Part shown: piece by piece, positions 33,767 through 43,129 of the stretch | Layout of the letters: every line of letters starts with the position of its first letter | Numbering within the stretch: position 1 is the first letter of the stretch | NCBI GenBank assembly: GCA_020632495.1 | Contig: JACKFL010000005.1 | Location: 1,922,001-1,986,000 of the forward strand | Source: Candidatus Omnitrophota bacterium | GTDB lineage: Bacteria; Omnitrophota; Gorgyraeia; Zapsychrales; Zapsychraceae | Direction: 5' to 3' | Length of the DNA stretch: 64,000 nt | The notes under the pieces: generated by a model | Told to the model about the DNA's origin: nothing | The model's input: the letters and a program-made list of their open reading frames with translations, nothing else | Databases searched by the model: none | Program-made: the position numbers and the translations under genes

Positions 33767-34708
33767 ATGATAAAACCGGTCATGACGAGCGACAATACCG
33801 ATATTCCCGATCCGGACGCACCCGCACATCAGTCGGTGCTGATGAACGAAGTCCTGCAGTTTATGGACCCGCAATCCGAAGAGGTGTTCGTTGACGGTAC
33901 ATTGGGAATGGGCGGGCATGCACAGGCGATTCTTCGCCGTCTCGGTCCCAAGGGCCTGTTGATCGGATTGGACCGTGATCTGCATTCCCTCGAACAAGCC
34001 CAAAAGAATCTCGAGGAATTTACGCACCAGTGCCGTCTGATTCACCAGGATTTCCGTGATATCGACCAGGCATTGGCGGACTTAAATATCGACGCGGTCG
34101 ACGGTATTTTGCTCGATTTGGGGATATCCAGCTATCAGCTCGACAATCCTGAGCGCGGCTTCAGCCTGCGCAACAGCGGTCCGCTGGATATGCGAATGGA
34201 CCAGAACGGCGCGATATCCGCTTATGATTTGGTGAATTCACTGACGGAACGGGAGATCGCGGCCATTCTCAAAGACTTTGGCGAAGAGCGGTGGGCTGGA
34301 CGGATCGCGCGGCAGATTGTATCGGAGCGTTCAAAGCAGCCGATTGAATACACCGACGACCTGACGCGGATCATTCTTAAGGCGGTTCCCGGGAAGGGCA
34401 AACCGCCCCGCATTCACCCCGCTACACGTACATTTCAGGCCCTGCGGATCGCGGTCAACCGTGAACTGGAAACGCTCGAGGCCGTGATCGACAAATCAAT
34501 CACGCTCCTGAAACCCGGCGGGCGCATGGGGATCATATCCTTTCATTCGCTGGAAGACCGGATTGTAAAAAACAAATTTAAACTTTTTGAAAAGGCCAAC
34601 TTGGCCCGGTGTCTGGTTAAGAAGCCGGTCCGTCCCGGTGAAGCGGAGACGGAAGACAACCCGCGGGCGCGTAGCGCCCGGTTTCGTATTATCAAGAGAG
34701 TCATATGA
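33767..34708 (+). CDS. rsmH: 16S rRNA m4C1402 methyltransferase RsmH
   Basis: 313 residues, usual length (formerly MraW). N4-methylates C1402 of 16S rRNA. SAM motif VDGTLGMGGHAQAIL, IDGILLDLGISSYQLDNPERGFS, then HPATRTFQALRIAVNRELE and GGRMGIISFHSLEDRIVK. Start ATG 33767 or ATG 33782; the extra N-terminal residues are not conserved. It overlaps the next gene by 4 nt. Confidence 0.95.
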   Translation: MIKPVMTSDNTDIPDPDAPAHQSVLMNEVLQFMDPQSEEVFVDGTLGMGGHAQAILRRLGPKGLLIGLDRDLHSLEQAQKNLEEFTHQCRLIHQDFRDIDQALADLNIDAVDGILLDLGISSYQLDNPERGFSLRNSGPLDMRMDQNGAISAYDLVNSLTEREIAAILKDFGEERWAGRIARQIVSERSKQPIEYTDDLTRIILKAVPGKGKPPRIHPATRTFQALRIAVNRELETLEAVIDKSITLLKPGGRMGIISFHSLEDRIVKNKFKLFEKANLARCLVKKPVRPGEAETEDNPRARSARFRIIKRVI

Positions 34709-35085
34709 GATTGTCCACATTTTTGAAAACCATCGGAGCGGTGACTGTATTGGCGCTCTCATATGTCCACATGCAGATGCAAATCTTTGATTTGGCTTAT
34801 TTGGGCAAGGATCAGGAACGGACCATTGCCCGCCTGGATCAACAAAAGCAGTTTTTGACTTACAGTATCCTGAGCATCAAGTCGGTTCATAACTTGGGGC
34901 ACGAAATGCTGGGAGAAGACAGCGGCTTGCAGTTTGCCAATCCCGACAGCATCGTCCTCATTTCCTCCAGAGAACCGAATGATGACCTGCTGCCGGGTAA
35001 AACGCAGCTTTCCGCCGTTAAAAAGAATCCATTCTCAACGATCTTTTCTTTTGCCACCCGCGCCGAAGCTCGAAATTTTGAATGA
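34705..35085 (+). CDS. ftsL: FtsL-like division protein
   Basis: 126 residues. Short cytoplasmic start, one hydrophobic helix (residues 8-25), then a heptad-like helical segment (KDQERTIARLDQQKQFLTYSI), typical of FtsL, the bitopic partner of FtsB and FtsQ that activates FtsW-FtsI. Sequence identity in this family is always low; the call rests on topology, size and location between rsmH and ftsI. The tail after the coiled coil is longer than usual. Confidence 0.75.
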   Translation: MRLSTFLKTIGAVTVLALSYVHMQMQIFDLAYLGKDQERTIARLDQQKQFLTYSILSIKSVHNLGHEMLGEDSGLQFANPDSIVLISSREPNDDLLPGKTQLSAVKKNPFSTIFSFATRAEARNFE

Positions 35086-35117
35086 TCGGGCCTGCGTGAT
35101 CGTGTAATATAGAAGCC

Positions 35118-36821
35118 GTGCAGATAAGACGTCATGACCTAAGATTCGTCTCGGTATTCCTGTTTCTTATTGCTTGCTTCGGCGTCTTTGTCGTCAAGCT
35201 GGTACTCATTCAGGTATTCAACTCCGAGCATCTCGCCCAACTGGCCCGCAAACAGCACAATCAAGCGATCGAGTTGGAGCCGGTCCGGGGGACTATATTC
35301 GACCGGAATCTCAGGCCGCTGGCCCTGAATATCGCGGTGCACTCGCTGTATGCCAATCCGCGCATAATGTCACCCGAGGACAAGCAGCGGGCACTGGAGA
35401 TTCTTCCCGGGCTCATCGGCGTCGAGCCGGAGATGCTGCGGGAACGGCTTGACCGCGACAAGTTCTTTGTCTGGATTCAGCGCAAGCTTCCGGTGGACCT
35501 CACCGAGGCCGTGCGGGCCAAGAAGCTGCGCGGGTTGTCGTTCATCGATGAGAGCAAGCGATTCTACCCGAACGGATCGCTGGCCGCGCATGTGATCGGA
35601 TTTGCCGACATTGACAATAAGGGCCTGGAAGGGGTGGAGCTGGTCTACGACCGCTACCTGAAGGGCAAGGCGGGCCAGGGGGTCTTTCTGCGCGACGCGA
35701 AACAGCGTAACTTGTTGCTGTCGAAGAACTTCATTTCACCCCAGGACGGTATGCATGTGGTCCTGACGATCGATGAGACGATTCAGTATATTGCTGAACG
35801 TGCGTTGGATGAGGCCTTTGTGAAAAACAAGGCTAAATCGGCAACGATCATCGTCGCCGATCCCCGGTCCGGCGAGATTCTCGCCCTGGCCAACCGACCG
35901 ACATATGACCTGGAGCATGTCGGGCAGAGCAGTGTGGAAAGCCGGACCAACCGGGCCGTCAGCTATGTCTATGAACCGGGATCCGTTTTCAAAGTGGTCA
36001 CGGCCTCGGCAGCGCTGGAAGAGAAGATGTTTGTTGAAACGGACGAGATATTCTGTGAAAATGGACAGTACCGCGTGGCCAACCATACACTTCGGGACCA
36101 CCATCCCCACGGGACGCTCACGTTTCGTGAGGTGTTCGAAAAGTCCAGTAATATCGGCGTCTGCAAGATCGCCCAGCAGCTGGGGCCGGAAATAGTCTAT
36201 AACTACGGCCGGAGATTCCGCTTCGGCATGCCGACTCAAATTGAATTGAAAGGTGAGGTCGACGGCTGGCTGAAGGACCCTTCCCAATGGTCCAAGACCA
36301 CCATCTCGGCGATTCCTATGGGTCACGAGGTGACCGTGACTCCGCTGCAATTATTGGGCGCATTATCGGCTATTGCCAACGACGGATACTACATGCGCCT
36401 GCATATCGTGAAGCACATACGGGACAAATACAATCAGGTGATCAAATCGACACGGCCGGAGATATTGGATCGGGTGATCAGTGAGCAGACCGCTCATCGC
36501 GTACGTGACATCATGGTCGGTGTCGTTGAAAACGGCACGGCCAAGCGCGCGCAAATTGCGGGAGTGAAAGTGGCGGGAAAAACAGGCACGGCGCAGAAGG
36601 TCATCGACGGCCAATATTCTCATAGTCAATTTTATGCCTCATTCATGGCGTTCGCTCCCGCGGATGATCCGAAGCTGGCCTGCGTCGTGGTCTTCGACGA
36701 GCCCGGTCCAAGCTATTTCGGTGGAACCGTGGCCGCGCCCGTCGCCAAGGAAGTGCTCGAAAACAGCCTCAAATATCTGAACTCTACGGAAGTCGCGCAA
36801 GCGGAAGGATCGGTGCATTGA
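35118..36821 (+). CDS. ftsI: Penicillin-binding protein 3/FtsI, septal transpeptidase
   Basis: 567 residues, class B PBP. One N-terminal membrane helix, a pedestal domain (RGTIFDRNLRPLALN) and a transpeptidase domain with active-site Ser289 in SVFK (289-292), SSN at 343-345 and KTG at 488-490. It cross-links peptidoglycan at the septum together with FtsW. There is no C-terminal PASTA domain. The start is GTG at 35118. The stop overlaps the murE TTG start. Confidence 0.95.
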   Translation: MQIRRHDLRFVSVFLFLIACFGVFVVKLVLIQVFNSEHLAQLARKQHNQAIELEPVRGTIFDRNLRPLALNIAVHSLYANPRIMSPEDKQRALEILPGLIGVEPEMLRERLDRDKFFVWIQRKLPVDLTEAVRAKKLRGLSFIDESKRFYPNGSLAAHVIGFADIDNKGLEGVELVYDRYLKGKAGQGVFLRDAKQRNLLLSKNFISPQDGMHVVLTIDETIQYIAERALDEAFVKNKAKSATIIVADPRSGEILALANRPTYDLEHVGQSSVESRTNRAVSYVYEPGSVFKVVTASAALEEKMFVETDEIFCENGQYRVANHTLRDHHPHGTLTFREVFEKSSNIGVCKIAQQLGPEIVYNYGRRFRFGMPTQIELKGEVDGWLKDPSQWSKTTISAIPMGHEVTVTPLQLLGALSAIANDGYYMRLHIVKHIRDKYNQVIKSTRPEILDRVISEQTAHRVRDIMVGVVENGTAKRAQIAGVKVAGKTGTAQKVIDGQYSHSQFYASFMAFAPADDPKLACVVVFDEPGPSYFGGTVAAPVAKEVLENSLKYLNSTEVAQAEGSVH

Positions 36822-38272
36822 AGCTCAAGGATCTCATCGACGGGATTTACGCCGGCCCCCTGGCCCAGCATTATCATGATCTGGAAGTCGCGGGCATCAG
36901 CAGCGATTCACGCAAGGTCGATCCCAACGAGATCTTTGTCGCCCTGCGCGGTGAACAGTTCGACGGCCGTCAGTTTATCCCTTCCGCGATCGCCCATGGC
37001 GCTCGGGTCATTGTGACGGACGACACCCCGGCTGTCGTTCCCGGAGAAGAGGCGTGCGTGCTGAACGTGGCGGATACCAATTCCTTTTTACGCCAGATCG
37101 CGGAAAGGTTTTACGGCCATCCCTCGCGCCGGGTCAATGTGGTGGGCATAACCGGCACCAACGGAAAAACAACCATTTCTTATCTTGTTGAATCCATTCT
37201 CCATCGCGCCCAAGAAGAATGCGGCGTTGTGGGCACCGTCAATTACCGGGTCGGCCGCCAAGTTTATCCGGCCGTCAATACGACTCCCGGCTTCCTGGAA
37301 AATCAGCGCCTGCTGTATGAATTGGCGGAGCAAAACATCCGCTACTGTGTCATGGAAGTTTCGTCGCACGCACTGGTACAGAAGCGGGTCGACAACATTC
37401 AATTTAAAGCCGCTGTGTTTACCAACCTCACGCAGGATCACCTGGACTATCACGGGACCATGGAAAATTACTTTGCCGCGAAGTCACGATTGTTTGAACT
37501 GGTCAGGGAGGACGGGGTTTGTTGCGTAAATGTGGACAACGACTATGGACGACGTTTGTATCAGCAATTGAGCCAGCACGTGATGACCTTCGGGCTGAAT
37601 CCGCGCGCGGAGATTCACGCGACCGATATCCGGTATTCCGTCAGAGGGACCGAGTTTCTCCTGGTGACACCCCACGGCGAGGTGAGGATCGTCACGCCGC
37701 TTTTGGGCGAGTTCAATGTGTCCAATATTCTGGCGGCGGTGTGTGTCGGTTTTCATGAAGGGATTTGCCTCGAAGCGATCCATCAAGGCATCGAGGATTT
37801 GCAGTGCGTGCCGGGACGTCTGGAAAGTGTGGAATCCGACCGCGACTATGAGATCCTGATTGATTACGCCCACACGCCGGACGCCTTGCAGAACGTCTTG
37901 ACCGCCCTGCGCCGGATTAGTCCGCGGCGGATCATTCTTGTGTTCGGTTGCGGCGGTGACCGGGACCGCGGAAAGCGGCCACTGATGGGACAGATTGCCG
38001 CGGCGGGAGCCGACAAGATCATCATCACGTCGGACAACCCCCGGACAGAGGACCCCGAACGAATCATCGCGGAGATTGAATCCGGCATCACAGGCGGTGA
38101 CTATGAGGTTGTGGTCGACCGCGAGCAGGCCATTGCCCGCGGTCTGAATATTGCCGGGGAAGGGGATATCGTATTGATCGCCGGAAAGGGGCACGAGGAT
38201 TATCAGGTGCTCGGTGATCGGCGCATCGATTTCAATGAGCGGTCCGTCGTGCGAAAGGTTTTGCGATGTTAA
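36818..38272 (+). CDS. murE: UDP-MurNAc-tripeptide synthetase MurE
   Basis: 484 residues. It adds the third amino acid of the peptidoglycan stem peptide. ATP motif GTNGKTT at 113-119, MEVSSHAL, and near the C-terminus SDNPRTEDP: the DNPR motif marks enzymes using meso-diaminopimelate rather than lysine. The start is TTG overlapping the ftsI stop by 4 nt. The Lys equivalent for carbamylation lies in the QFKAAVFTNLTQDHLDYH region. It is followed by murF with a 7-nt overlap. Confidence 0.95.
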   Translation: MKLKDLIDGIYAGPLAQHYHDLEVAGISSDSRKVDPNEIFVALRGEQFDGRQFIPSAIAHGARVIVTDDTPAVVPGEEACVLNVADTNSFLRQIAERFYGHPSRRVNVVGITGTNGKTTISYLVESILHRAQEECGVVGTVNYRVGRQVYPAVNTTPGFLENQRLLYELAEQNIRYCVMEVSSHALVQKRVDNIQFKAAVFTNLTQDHLDYHGTMENYFAAKSRLFELVREDGVCCVNVDNDYGRRLYQQLSQHVMTFGLNPRAEIHATDIRYSVRGTEFLLVTPHGEVRIVTPLLGEFNVSNILAAVCVGFHEGICLEAIHQGIEDLQCVPGRLESVESDRDYEILIDYAHTPDALQNVLTALRRISPRRIILVFGCGGDRDRGKRPLMGQIAAAGADKIIITSDNPRTEDPERIIAEIESGITGGDYEVVVDREQAIARGLNIAGEGDIVLIAGKGHEDYQVLGDRRIDFNERSVVRKVLRC

Positions 38273-39630
38273 ACCTGGCGGATATTCGCCGGGTGTGCCG
38301 CGGCCGCATCATGAGCGGAGAGGCGCGCGGCACCGTGGATTCGGTATCCATAGATTCACGCACGGTACAGCCCGGCGGACTCTTCGTCGCCATAAAGGGC
38401 GACCGGTTCGACGGGCATCGCTACATAGCCCAAGCGGCCGCCAAGGGGGCGCGTGCGGTCGTTGTGTCGCGACACGTTGCCGCAAAGGGATTGACCGTGA
38501 TCCAGGTGCGCGACACGGTCCGCGCGTTGGGGCGGATTGCCGGTCTGCACCGGCAGCACTTTGCCGGACCGGTCATCGCGATCACCGGGAGCGCCGGAAA
38601 AACCAGCTGCCGTCAGGTGATCGCGGCCGTACTGGGGGCTTCCCATCGGGTACTTCAGAGTGCCCGGTCGGAAAATAACTGGATCGGCGTGCCGTTGACG
38701 CTTTTGAAGCTGCGCTCCGAACATGAGATCGCCGTCGTGGAAGCCGGGACCAACCAACCCGGCGATATGGCGTGGCTGGCCTCGATTATTCAGCCGGACG
38801 TTACGGTCTTTACCAATATCGGCGATTCCCATTTGGCCGGTCTGAAGGACCGCCGGGGAGTTTACCGGGAGAAAATCCATTTGGCACAGGGGCGGCCCGG
38901 TCCGGCCGCGGTCCTGTTTAATGCGGATGATGAGTATCTCGCGCGGATTCCGCAGGAGGGATGGGCGGTGGCCTTAAAAAGTTTTTCACTCGACTCGCCA
39001 TCCGATTGCCGCGCCCGGGAAGTTCATGTCACCGCTGCCGGCGGGGTCCGTTTCCGGGTCGCAGGGCGTGATTATCATTTGGGGCTGCCCGGACGGCAGC
39101 ATGTGTATAATGCGCTGGCCGCCATTCTATGCGCCCGCCGCTTCCGTGTCCCCACGGCAAACGTGCGTGCGGCACTGGCCCGGATAACTCCGGCGGACAA
39201 TCGCGGAAACCTGGTCAAGACCCGGGAGGGTATCTGGATTCAGGACGATACCTATAACGCCAATCCATTGTCCTTTAAAAGAGCACTTGAGTTTTTAGCA
39301 GAGTTTCCCGGGGCGAGTCGTCGCGTTGTGGTGTGCGGGGATATGCTTGAGCTGGGGGCGTCATCAGGGCGGTTGCATCAGGATTTGGGCCGGCGCATGG
39401 CGCAGGCCGGTGTTGCGGTGTTGTTGGGCTATGGCGCTCAATCCCGTTACGTCATTGACGCCTACCGCCAGGCTGCGCCGGCGGGCGCCGCGACAGGCTA
39501 CGGATCGCTGTCGGCCCTGCACCGGGGGCTCGGTCGGATTATTCGTCGGGGTGACCTGGTGCTGGTCAAGGGATCGCGTTCGATGCGCATGGAGAAAACA
39601 GTTGGATATTTGAAAAGAAAGTTGAATTAG
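38266..39630 (+). CDS. murF: UDP-MurNAc-pentapeptide synthetase MurF
   Basis: 454 residues. It ligates D-Ala-D-Ala (from Ddl, gene at 46364) to the UDP-MurNAc-tripeptide. ATP loop ITGSAGKTSCRQV near residue 107, EAGTNQPGDMAWL, the TNIGDSHLAGL motif and DDTYNANPLSFKRALEFL. Overlaps murE by 7 nt and lies 9 bp before mraY. Confidence 0.94.
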   Translation: MLNLADIRRVCRGRIMSGEARGTVDSVSIDSRTVQPGGLFVAIKGDRFDGHRYIAQAAAKGARAVVVSRHVAAKGLTVIQVRDTVRALGRIAGLHRQHFAGPVIAITGSAGKTSCRQVIAAVLGASHRVLQSARSENNWIGVPLTLLKLRSEHEIAVVEAGTNQPGDMAWLASIIQPDVTVFTNIGDSHLAGLKDRRGVYREKIHLAQGRPGPAAVLFNADDEYLARIPQEGWAVALKSFSLDSPSDCRAREVHVTAAGGVRFRVAGRDYHLGLPGRQHVYNALAAILCARRFRVPTANVRAALARITPADNRGNLVKTREGIWIQDDTYNANPLSFKRALEFLAEFPGASRRVVVCGDMLELGASSGRLHQDLGRRMAQAGVAVLLGYGAQSRYVIDAYRQAAPAGAATGYGSLSALHRGLGRIIRRGDLVLVKGSRSMRMEKTVGYLKRKLN

Positions 39631-39639
39631 GTTACCGAT

Positions 39640-40725
39640 ATGTTTTATTTTTTGTCGCAATTCCGGGAAGCACATTTCGGATTTAACATCTTTCGTTACA
39701 TTACATTCCGTACGGGCATGGCCGCGTTTACCACTTTTGTGCTGTGCGTGACCGTCGGGCCGTTAATTATCCGCATGCTGCGGAGGATGAAGATCGGAGA
39801 AGTGGCCAAGCGGGACGATTGCCCGGACTTGGATCAGTTTCAAAATGCCAAGGAGGGGACTCCGACGATGGGGGGGCTGTTTGTGGTCGGCAGCATCGTG
39901 ATTTCGGTCCTGCTGTGGGGGGATTTGGGGAATCATTTTGTCCTGCTGACACTTTTTACCTGTGTTTACCTCGCCGCTTTGGGGTGGGTGGATGACTATT
40001 ATAAATTGAAAGGCATCGGTCGGCGCGGGCTGACCAAGCGGGCTAAACTTCTCTGGGAGATCTTGTTGGGCTGTTTTATCGGCTCCTATGTCTACTTCAA
40101 CCCGACGACATCGACGCAGTTGGACATGCCGTTTCTAAAGGACGCGATCATAAGTTTGGGATGGCTGTACATCCCCTTTGTGGCCATGATCGTTATCGGG
40201 ACCTCCAACGCCGTCAATTTAACGGACGGTCTTGACGGTCTGGCCATCGGATGCGTCTTGGTGGTCAGCATCACCTTGGCGATCCTCAGTTACATCACCG
40301 GGCATATCAAATTCAGTTCCTATTTGTTCATTCCGTTTATCGCCGATGCGGGTGAGCTGACGGTGGTGTGTTCCGCTATCGTCGGCGCCAGCCTCGGGTT
40401 TCTGTGGTTCAATTGTCATCCGGCAAGCGTCTTTATGGGGGATACCGGATCGTTGTCGCTTGGCGGGACGCTCGGGGTTTTAGCGGTCCTGATCAAGAAG
40501 GAGCTGCTGTTGGTCATCATCGGCGGGGTCTTTGTGATCGAAGCGGTCTCGGTCATCTTGCAAATTATTTCCTTCCAGGTATGGGGGAAGCGGATATTTA
40601 AGATGTCGCCGTTTCATCATCATTTGCAGCTCTCCGGATGGCCGGAATCGAAAATTATCATCCGGTTCTGGATCTTGGCCGTAATTATGGCGCTGTTGGC
40701 GTTAACAACATTGAAGATTCGTTAG
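39640..40725 (+). CDS. mraY: Phospho-MurNAc-pentapeptide translocase MraY
   Basis: 361 residues, about ten membrane helices. It transfers phospho-MurNAc-pentapeptide to undecaprenyl phosphate, making lipid I. Conserved aspartate-rich loops: GWVDDYYKLKG, NAVNLTDGLDGLA, and the C-terminal KMSPFHHHLQLSGWPESKI. The GTPTMGG motif is also present. It is followed directly by murD. Confidence 0.96.
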   Translation: MFYFLSQFREAHFGFNIFRYITFRTGMAAFTTFVLCVTVGPLIIRMLRRMKIGEVAKRDDCPDLDQFQNAKEGTPTMGGLFVVGSIVISVLLWGDLGNHFVLLTLFTCVYLAALGWVDDYYKLKGIGRRGLTKRAKLLWEILLGCFIGSYVYFNPTTSTQLDMPFLKDAIISLGWLYIPFVAMIVIGTSNAVNLTDGLDGLAIGCVLVVSITLAILSYITGHIKFSSYLFIPFIADAGELTVVCSAIVGASLGFLWFNCHPASVFMGDTGSLSLGGTLGVLAVLIKKELLLVIIGGVFVIEAVSVILQIISFQVWGKRIFKMSPFHHHLQLSGWPESKIIIRFWILAVIMALLALTTLKIR

Positions 40726-42030
40726 ATGCTGGATTTGACTGAAAAAACAGTGACGGTTGTCGGCGCCGGGCGTTCCGGCTTGGCCTTGGTCCGATTGGTG
40801 CGCCGGGTTAAGGGGGAGCCGCGTTTGACGGACAGACGACCTGCCGAAGATATTCCGGACCGCGATCTGAGTGCCCTGCACGAGCAAGGGATCGTCACGG
40901 AGTTTGGCGGGCATACTCGGGATTTTCTGGACGGATCCCATGTGCTGGTGCTCAGTCCGGGCGTGCCGTTCACGTCGGAGATCGTCCAATGGGCCAGGGA
41001 GATGTCCGTGCCTGTGATGGGGGAGATCGAATTTGCCTATCAGTTTTGTCAGGCGCCGGTCATTGCCGTGACCGGCAGCAACGGCAAGACAACGGTGGTC
41101 AATCTGATCACCCGGGTGCTGCAGGAGGCAGGCATATCCGCCCGGCTCTGCGGCAATGTCGGGTATCCTTTCTCGGATTATTGCCGGGATGGTCGGGATT
41201 ATGGCTACTACGTCCTGGAGCTTAGCTCGTTTCAGCTGGAGTCGCTGCTTTCCCCGGGGGACCCGCTAGTCCGTTCACAGGCGGCGCGCGGTTTTCGACC
41301 GAAGATCGGAGTCATCCTGAATTTTAGTGAGAACCATCTGGACCGTCACGCCGATCTGGATGAGTACTTTGCCGCGAAATGGCGCTTGTTTCAGAATCAG
41401 CGGGAAGATGATTACGCGGTCCTGAATGAAGGCTGCGCCCGCAGCCGGGAGCGGGCGGGTGAGCTGAAGGCGCGCACACGTTTTTTCGGTGCCGGTCAAG
41501 AGGATCCCCAACGGGCCGGCAATCCCAATCACGCGGTTGTGCGACTGGTCGCCGGCATCCTGAATATCCATCCCGGGGTCGTCAACAGCGTCTTGCAGGC
41601 GTTTGAAGGGGTGGAACACCGCATGGAGTTGGTCCGTTCTTTGCACGGGGTCACCTACATTAACGATTCCAAATCGACCACCGCCGAATCCGGACGCTGG
41701 GCGCTCAGCCAGTTGCCGGGGCCGGTGATCATGATTTGCGGCGGGCGGGATAAAAATATCGAGTTCAGTCCATTGCGGGAGCTAGTGCGGCAGCGGGTCA
41801 AGTCGATGTACGTTATCGGTGAGGCAAGTGATAAATTGCGGGACACGTTCGCCCAGGTGGTACCGGTTTTCGGCTGTCCCGATTTGCGACAGGCCGTTAA
41901 CCGCGCGCGGGATGAGGCGGCTGCCGGGGACAGTGTGCTGTTAAGTCCGATGTGCGCCAGCTTCGACATGTTTGCCAACTTTGAGCAACGGGGCGCGATT
42001 TACAAACAGATTGTTATGGAGTTGACCTGA
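40726..42030 (+). CDS. murD: UDP-MurNAc-L-alanine:D-glutamate ligase MurD
   Basis: 434 residues. It adds D-Glu to UDP-MurNAc-L-Ala. An N-terminal Rossmann-like domain (VTVVGAGRSGLALV), ATP loop VTGSNGKTTVVNLI near residue 116, NFSENHLDRH, and INDSKSTTAES with CGGRDKN near the C-terminus. It begins immediately after the mraY stop and is followed by ftsW with a 1-bp gap. Confidence 0.95.
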   Translation: MLDLTEKTVTVVGAGRSGLALVRLVRRVKGEPRLTDRRPAEDIPDRDLSALHEQGIVTEFGGHTRDFLDGSHVLVLSPGVPFTSEIVQWAREMSVPVMGEIEFAYQFCQAPVIAVTGSNGKTTVVNLITRVLQEAGISARLCGNVGYPFSDYCRDGRDYGYYVLELSSFQLESLLSPGDPLVRSQAARGFRPKIGVILNFSENHLDRHADLDEYFAAKWRLFQNQREDDYAVLNEGCARSRERAGELKARTRFFGAGQEDPQRAGNPNHAVVRLVAGILNIHPGVVNSVLQAFEGVEHRMELVRSLHGVTYINDSKSTTAESGRWALSQLPGPVIMICGGRDKNIEFSPLRELVRQRVKSMYVIGEASDKLRDTFAQVVPVFGCPDLRQAVNRARDEAAAGDSVLLSPMCASFDMFANFEQRGAIYKQIVMELT

Positions 42031-42031
42031 G

Positions 42032-43129
42032 ATGACAGATATGCGGCCGTTACGAATATCCATTGCCATGATTGTCGCGTTGTTGCTATGCCTGGGCCTG
42101 ATTATGATATATTCCTCCAGCGGGGTCTACGCCTCGGAAAACTTGGGTGACCGGACCTATTTCTTGAAGAGGCAGCTGATTTTTCTGGGCATCGGGTCTG
42201 TTTTTTCTTTTCTGATTATGTCTATTGATTATCGGATCCTGCAGCAATACTCCAAGTGGCTGCTGATCGGGGCCTTTGTCATGCTGCTGCTGGTGCTGAT
42301 TCCGGGTATCGGAACCTCAAGTTTCGGTGCGCGCCGTTGGTTTAAACTCGGTCCGATCAGTTTTCAGCCTTCCGAGTTTACCAAATTGGCGATCATGATC
42401 TATGCCGCCGACTTTCTGGCCCGCAAACAGGGAAAAATAACCAATTTTCTCGAGGGATTTTTACCGTTATTGATTATAATGGGGAGTGTATGTTTGCTGA
42501 TTATTAAGCAGCCCGACCTGGGCAGCTCGGTGCTGATTGCGAGCATTATTCTCACCCTGTTGTACGTGGCCGGGACGCGGTTGCTTTATATCGGCGGCCT
42601 GATACTGTCCGCGGTGCCGTTGCTGGTTTATCTGGTCATCAGTGAACCGTACCGGATGCGGCGGATCATCGCCTTTCTCGATCCTTGGCAGGACAGCCAG
42701 GGGGCGGGATTCCAGCTGTCCCAGTCCCAGATCGCGTTAGGCTCCGGGGGGATCTTCGGAGTCGGGCTCGGCCAAAGTATGCAGAAGTTGTTTTATCTGC
42801 CGGCGGCCCATACGGATTTTATCCTGTCAATTATCGGTGAGGAGCTCGGCCTCATCGGAACGCTTATGACCGTGTTGCTGTTTGCGGCGTTCATCTGGCA
42901 GGGCGCCCGGATTATCAAACGGACCTCTAATCCGTTCGGATACTATCTGGCGACCGGGATTGTGGCGCTGATCGGTATGCAGGCCGTGGTGAATATCGGC
43001 GTGAGCATCGGGGCCTTTCCGACCAAAGGGCTTCCGTTGCCGTTTATCAGCTACGGCGGTTCCGCGTTGGTGTTCAATATGCTGAGCGTGGGACTGTTGT
43101 TGAATATATCCCGAATTGAAGACATATGA
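42032..43129 (+). CDS. ftsW: Septal peptidoglycan polymerase FtsW
   Basis: 365 residues, ten predicted membrane helices. A SEDS-family glycosyltransferase that polymerises lipid II at the septum with FtsI. Characteristic loops: FQPSEFTKLA, IIKQPDLGSSVL, the long periplasmic loop with GAGFQLSQSQIALGSGG, and FPTKGLPLPFISYGGSAL. Adjacent murD and murG favour FtsW over RodA. It overlaps murG by 4 nt. Confidence 0.94.
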   Translation: MTDMRPLRISIAMIVALLLCLGLIMIYSSSGVYASENLGDRTYFLKRQLIFLGIGSVFSFLIMSIDYRILQQYSKWLLIGAFVMLLLVLIPGIGTSSFGARRWFKLGPISFQPSEFTKLAIMIYAADFLARKQGKITNFLEGFLPLLIIMGSVCLLIIKQPDLGSSVLIASIILTLLYVAGTRLLYIGGLILSAVPLLVYLVISEPYRMRRIIAFLDPWQDSQGAGFQLSQSQIALGSGGIFGVGLGQSMQKLFYLPAAHTDFILSIIGEELGLIGTLMTVLLFAAFIWQGARIIKRTSNPFGYYLATGIVALIGMQAVVNIGVSIGAFPTKGLPLPFISYGGSALVFNMLSVGLLLNISRIEDI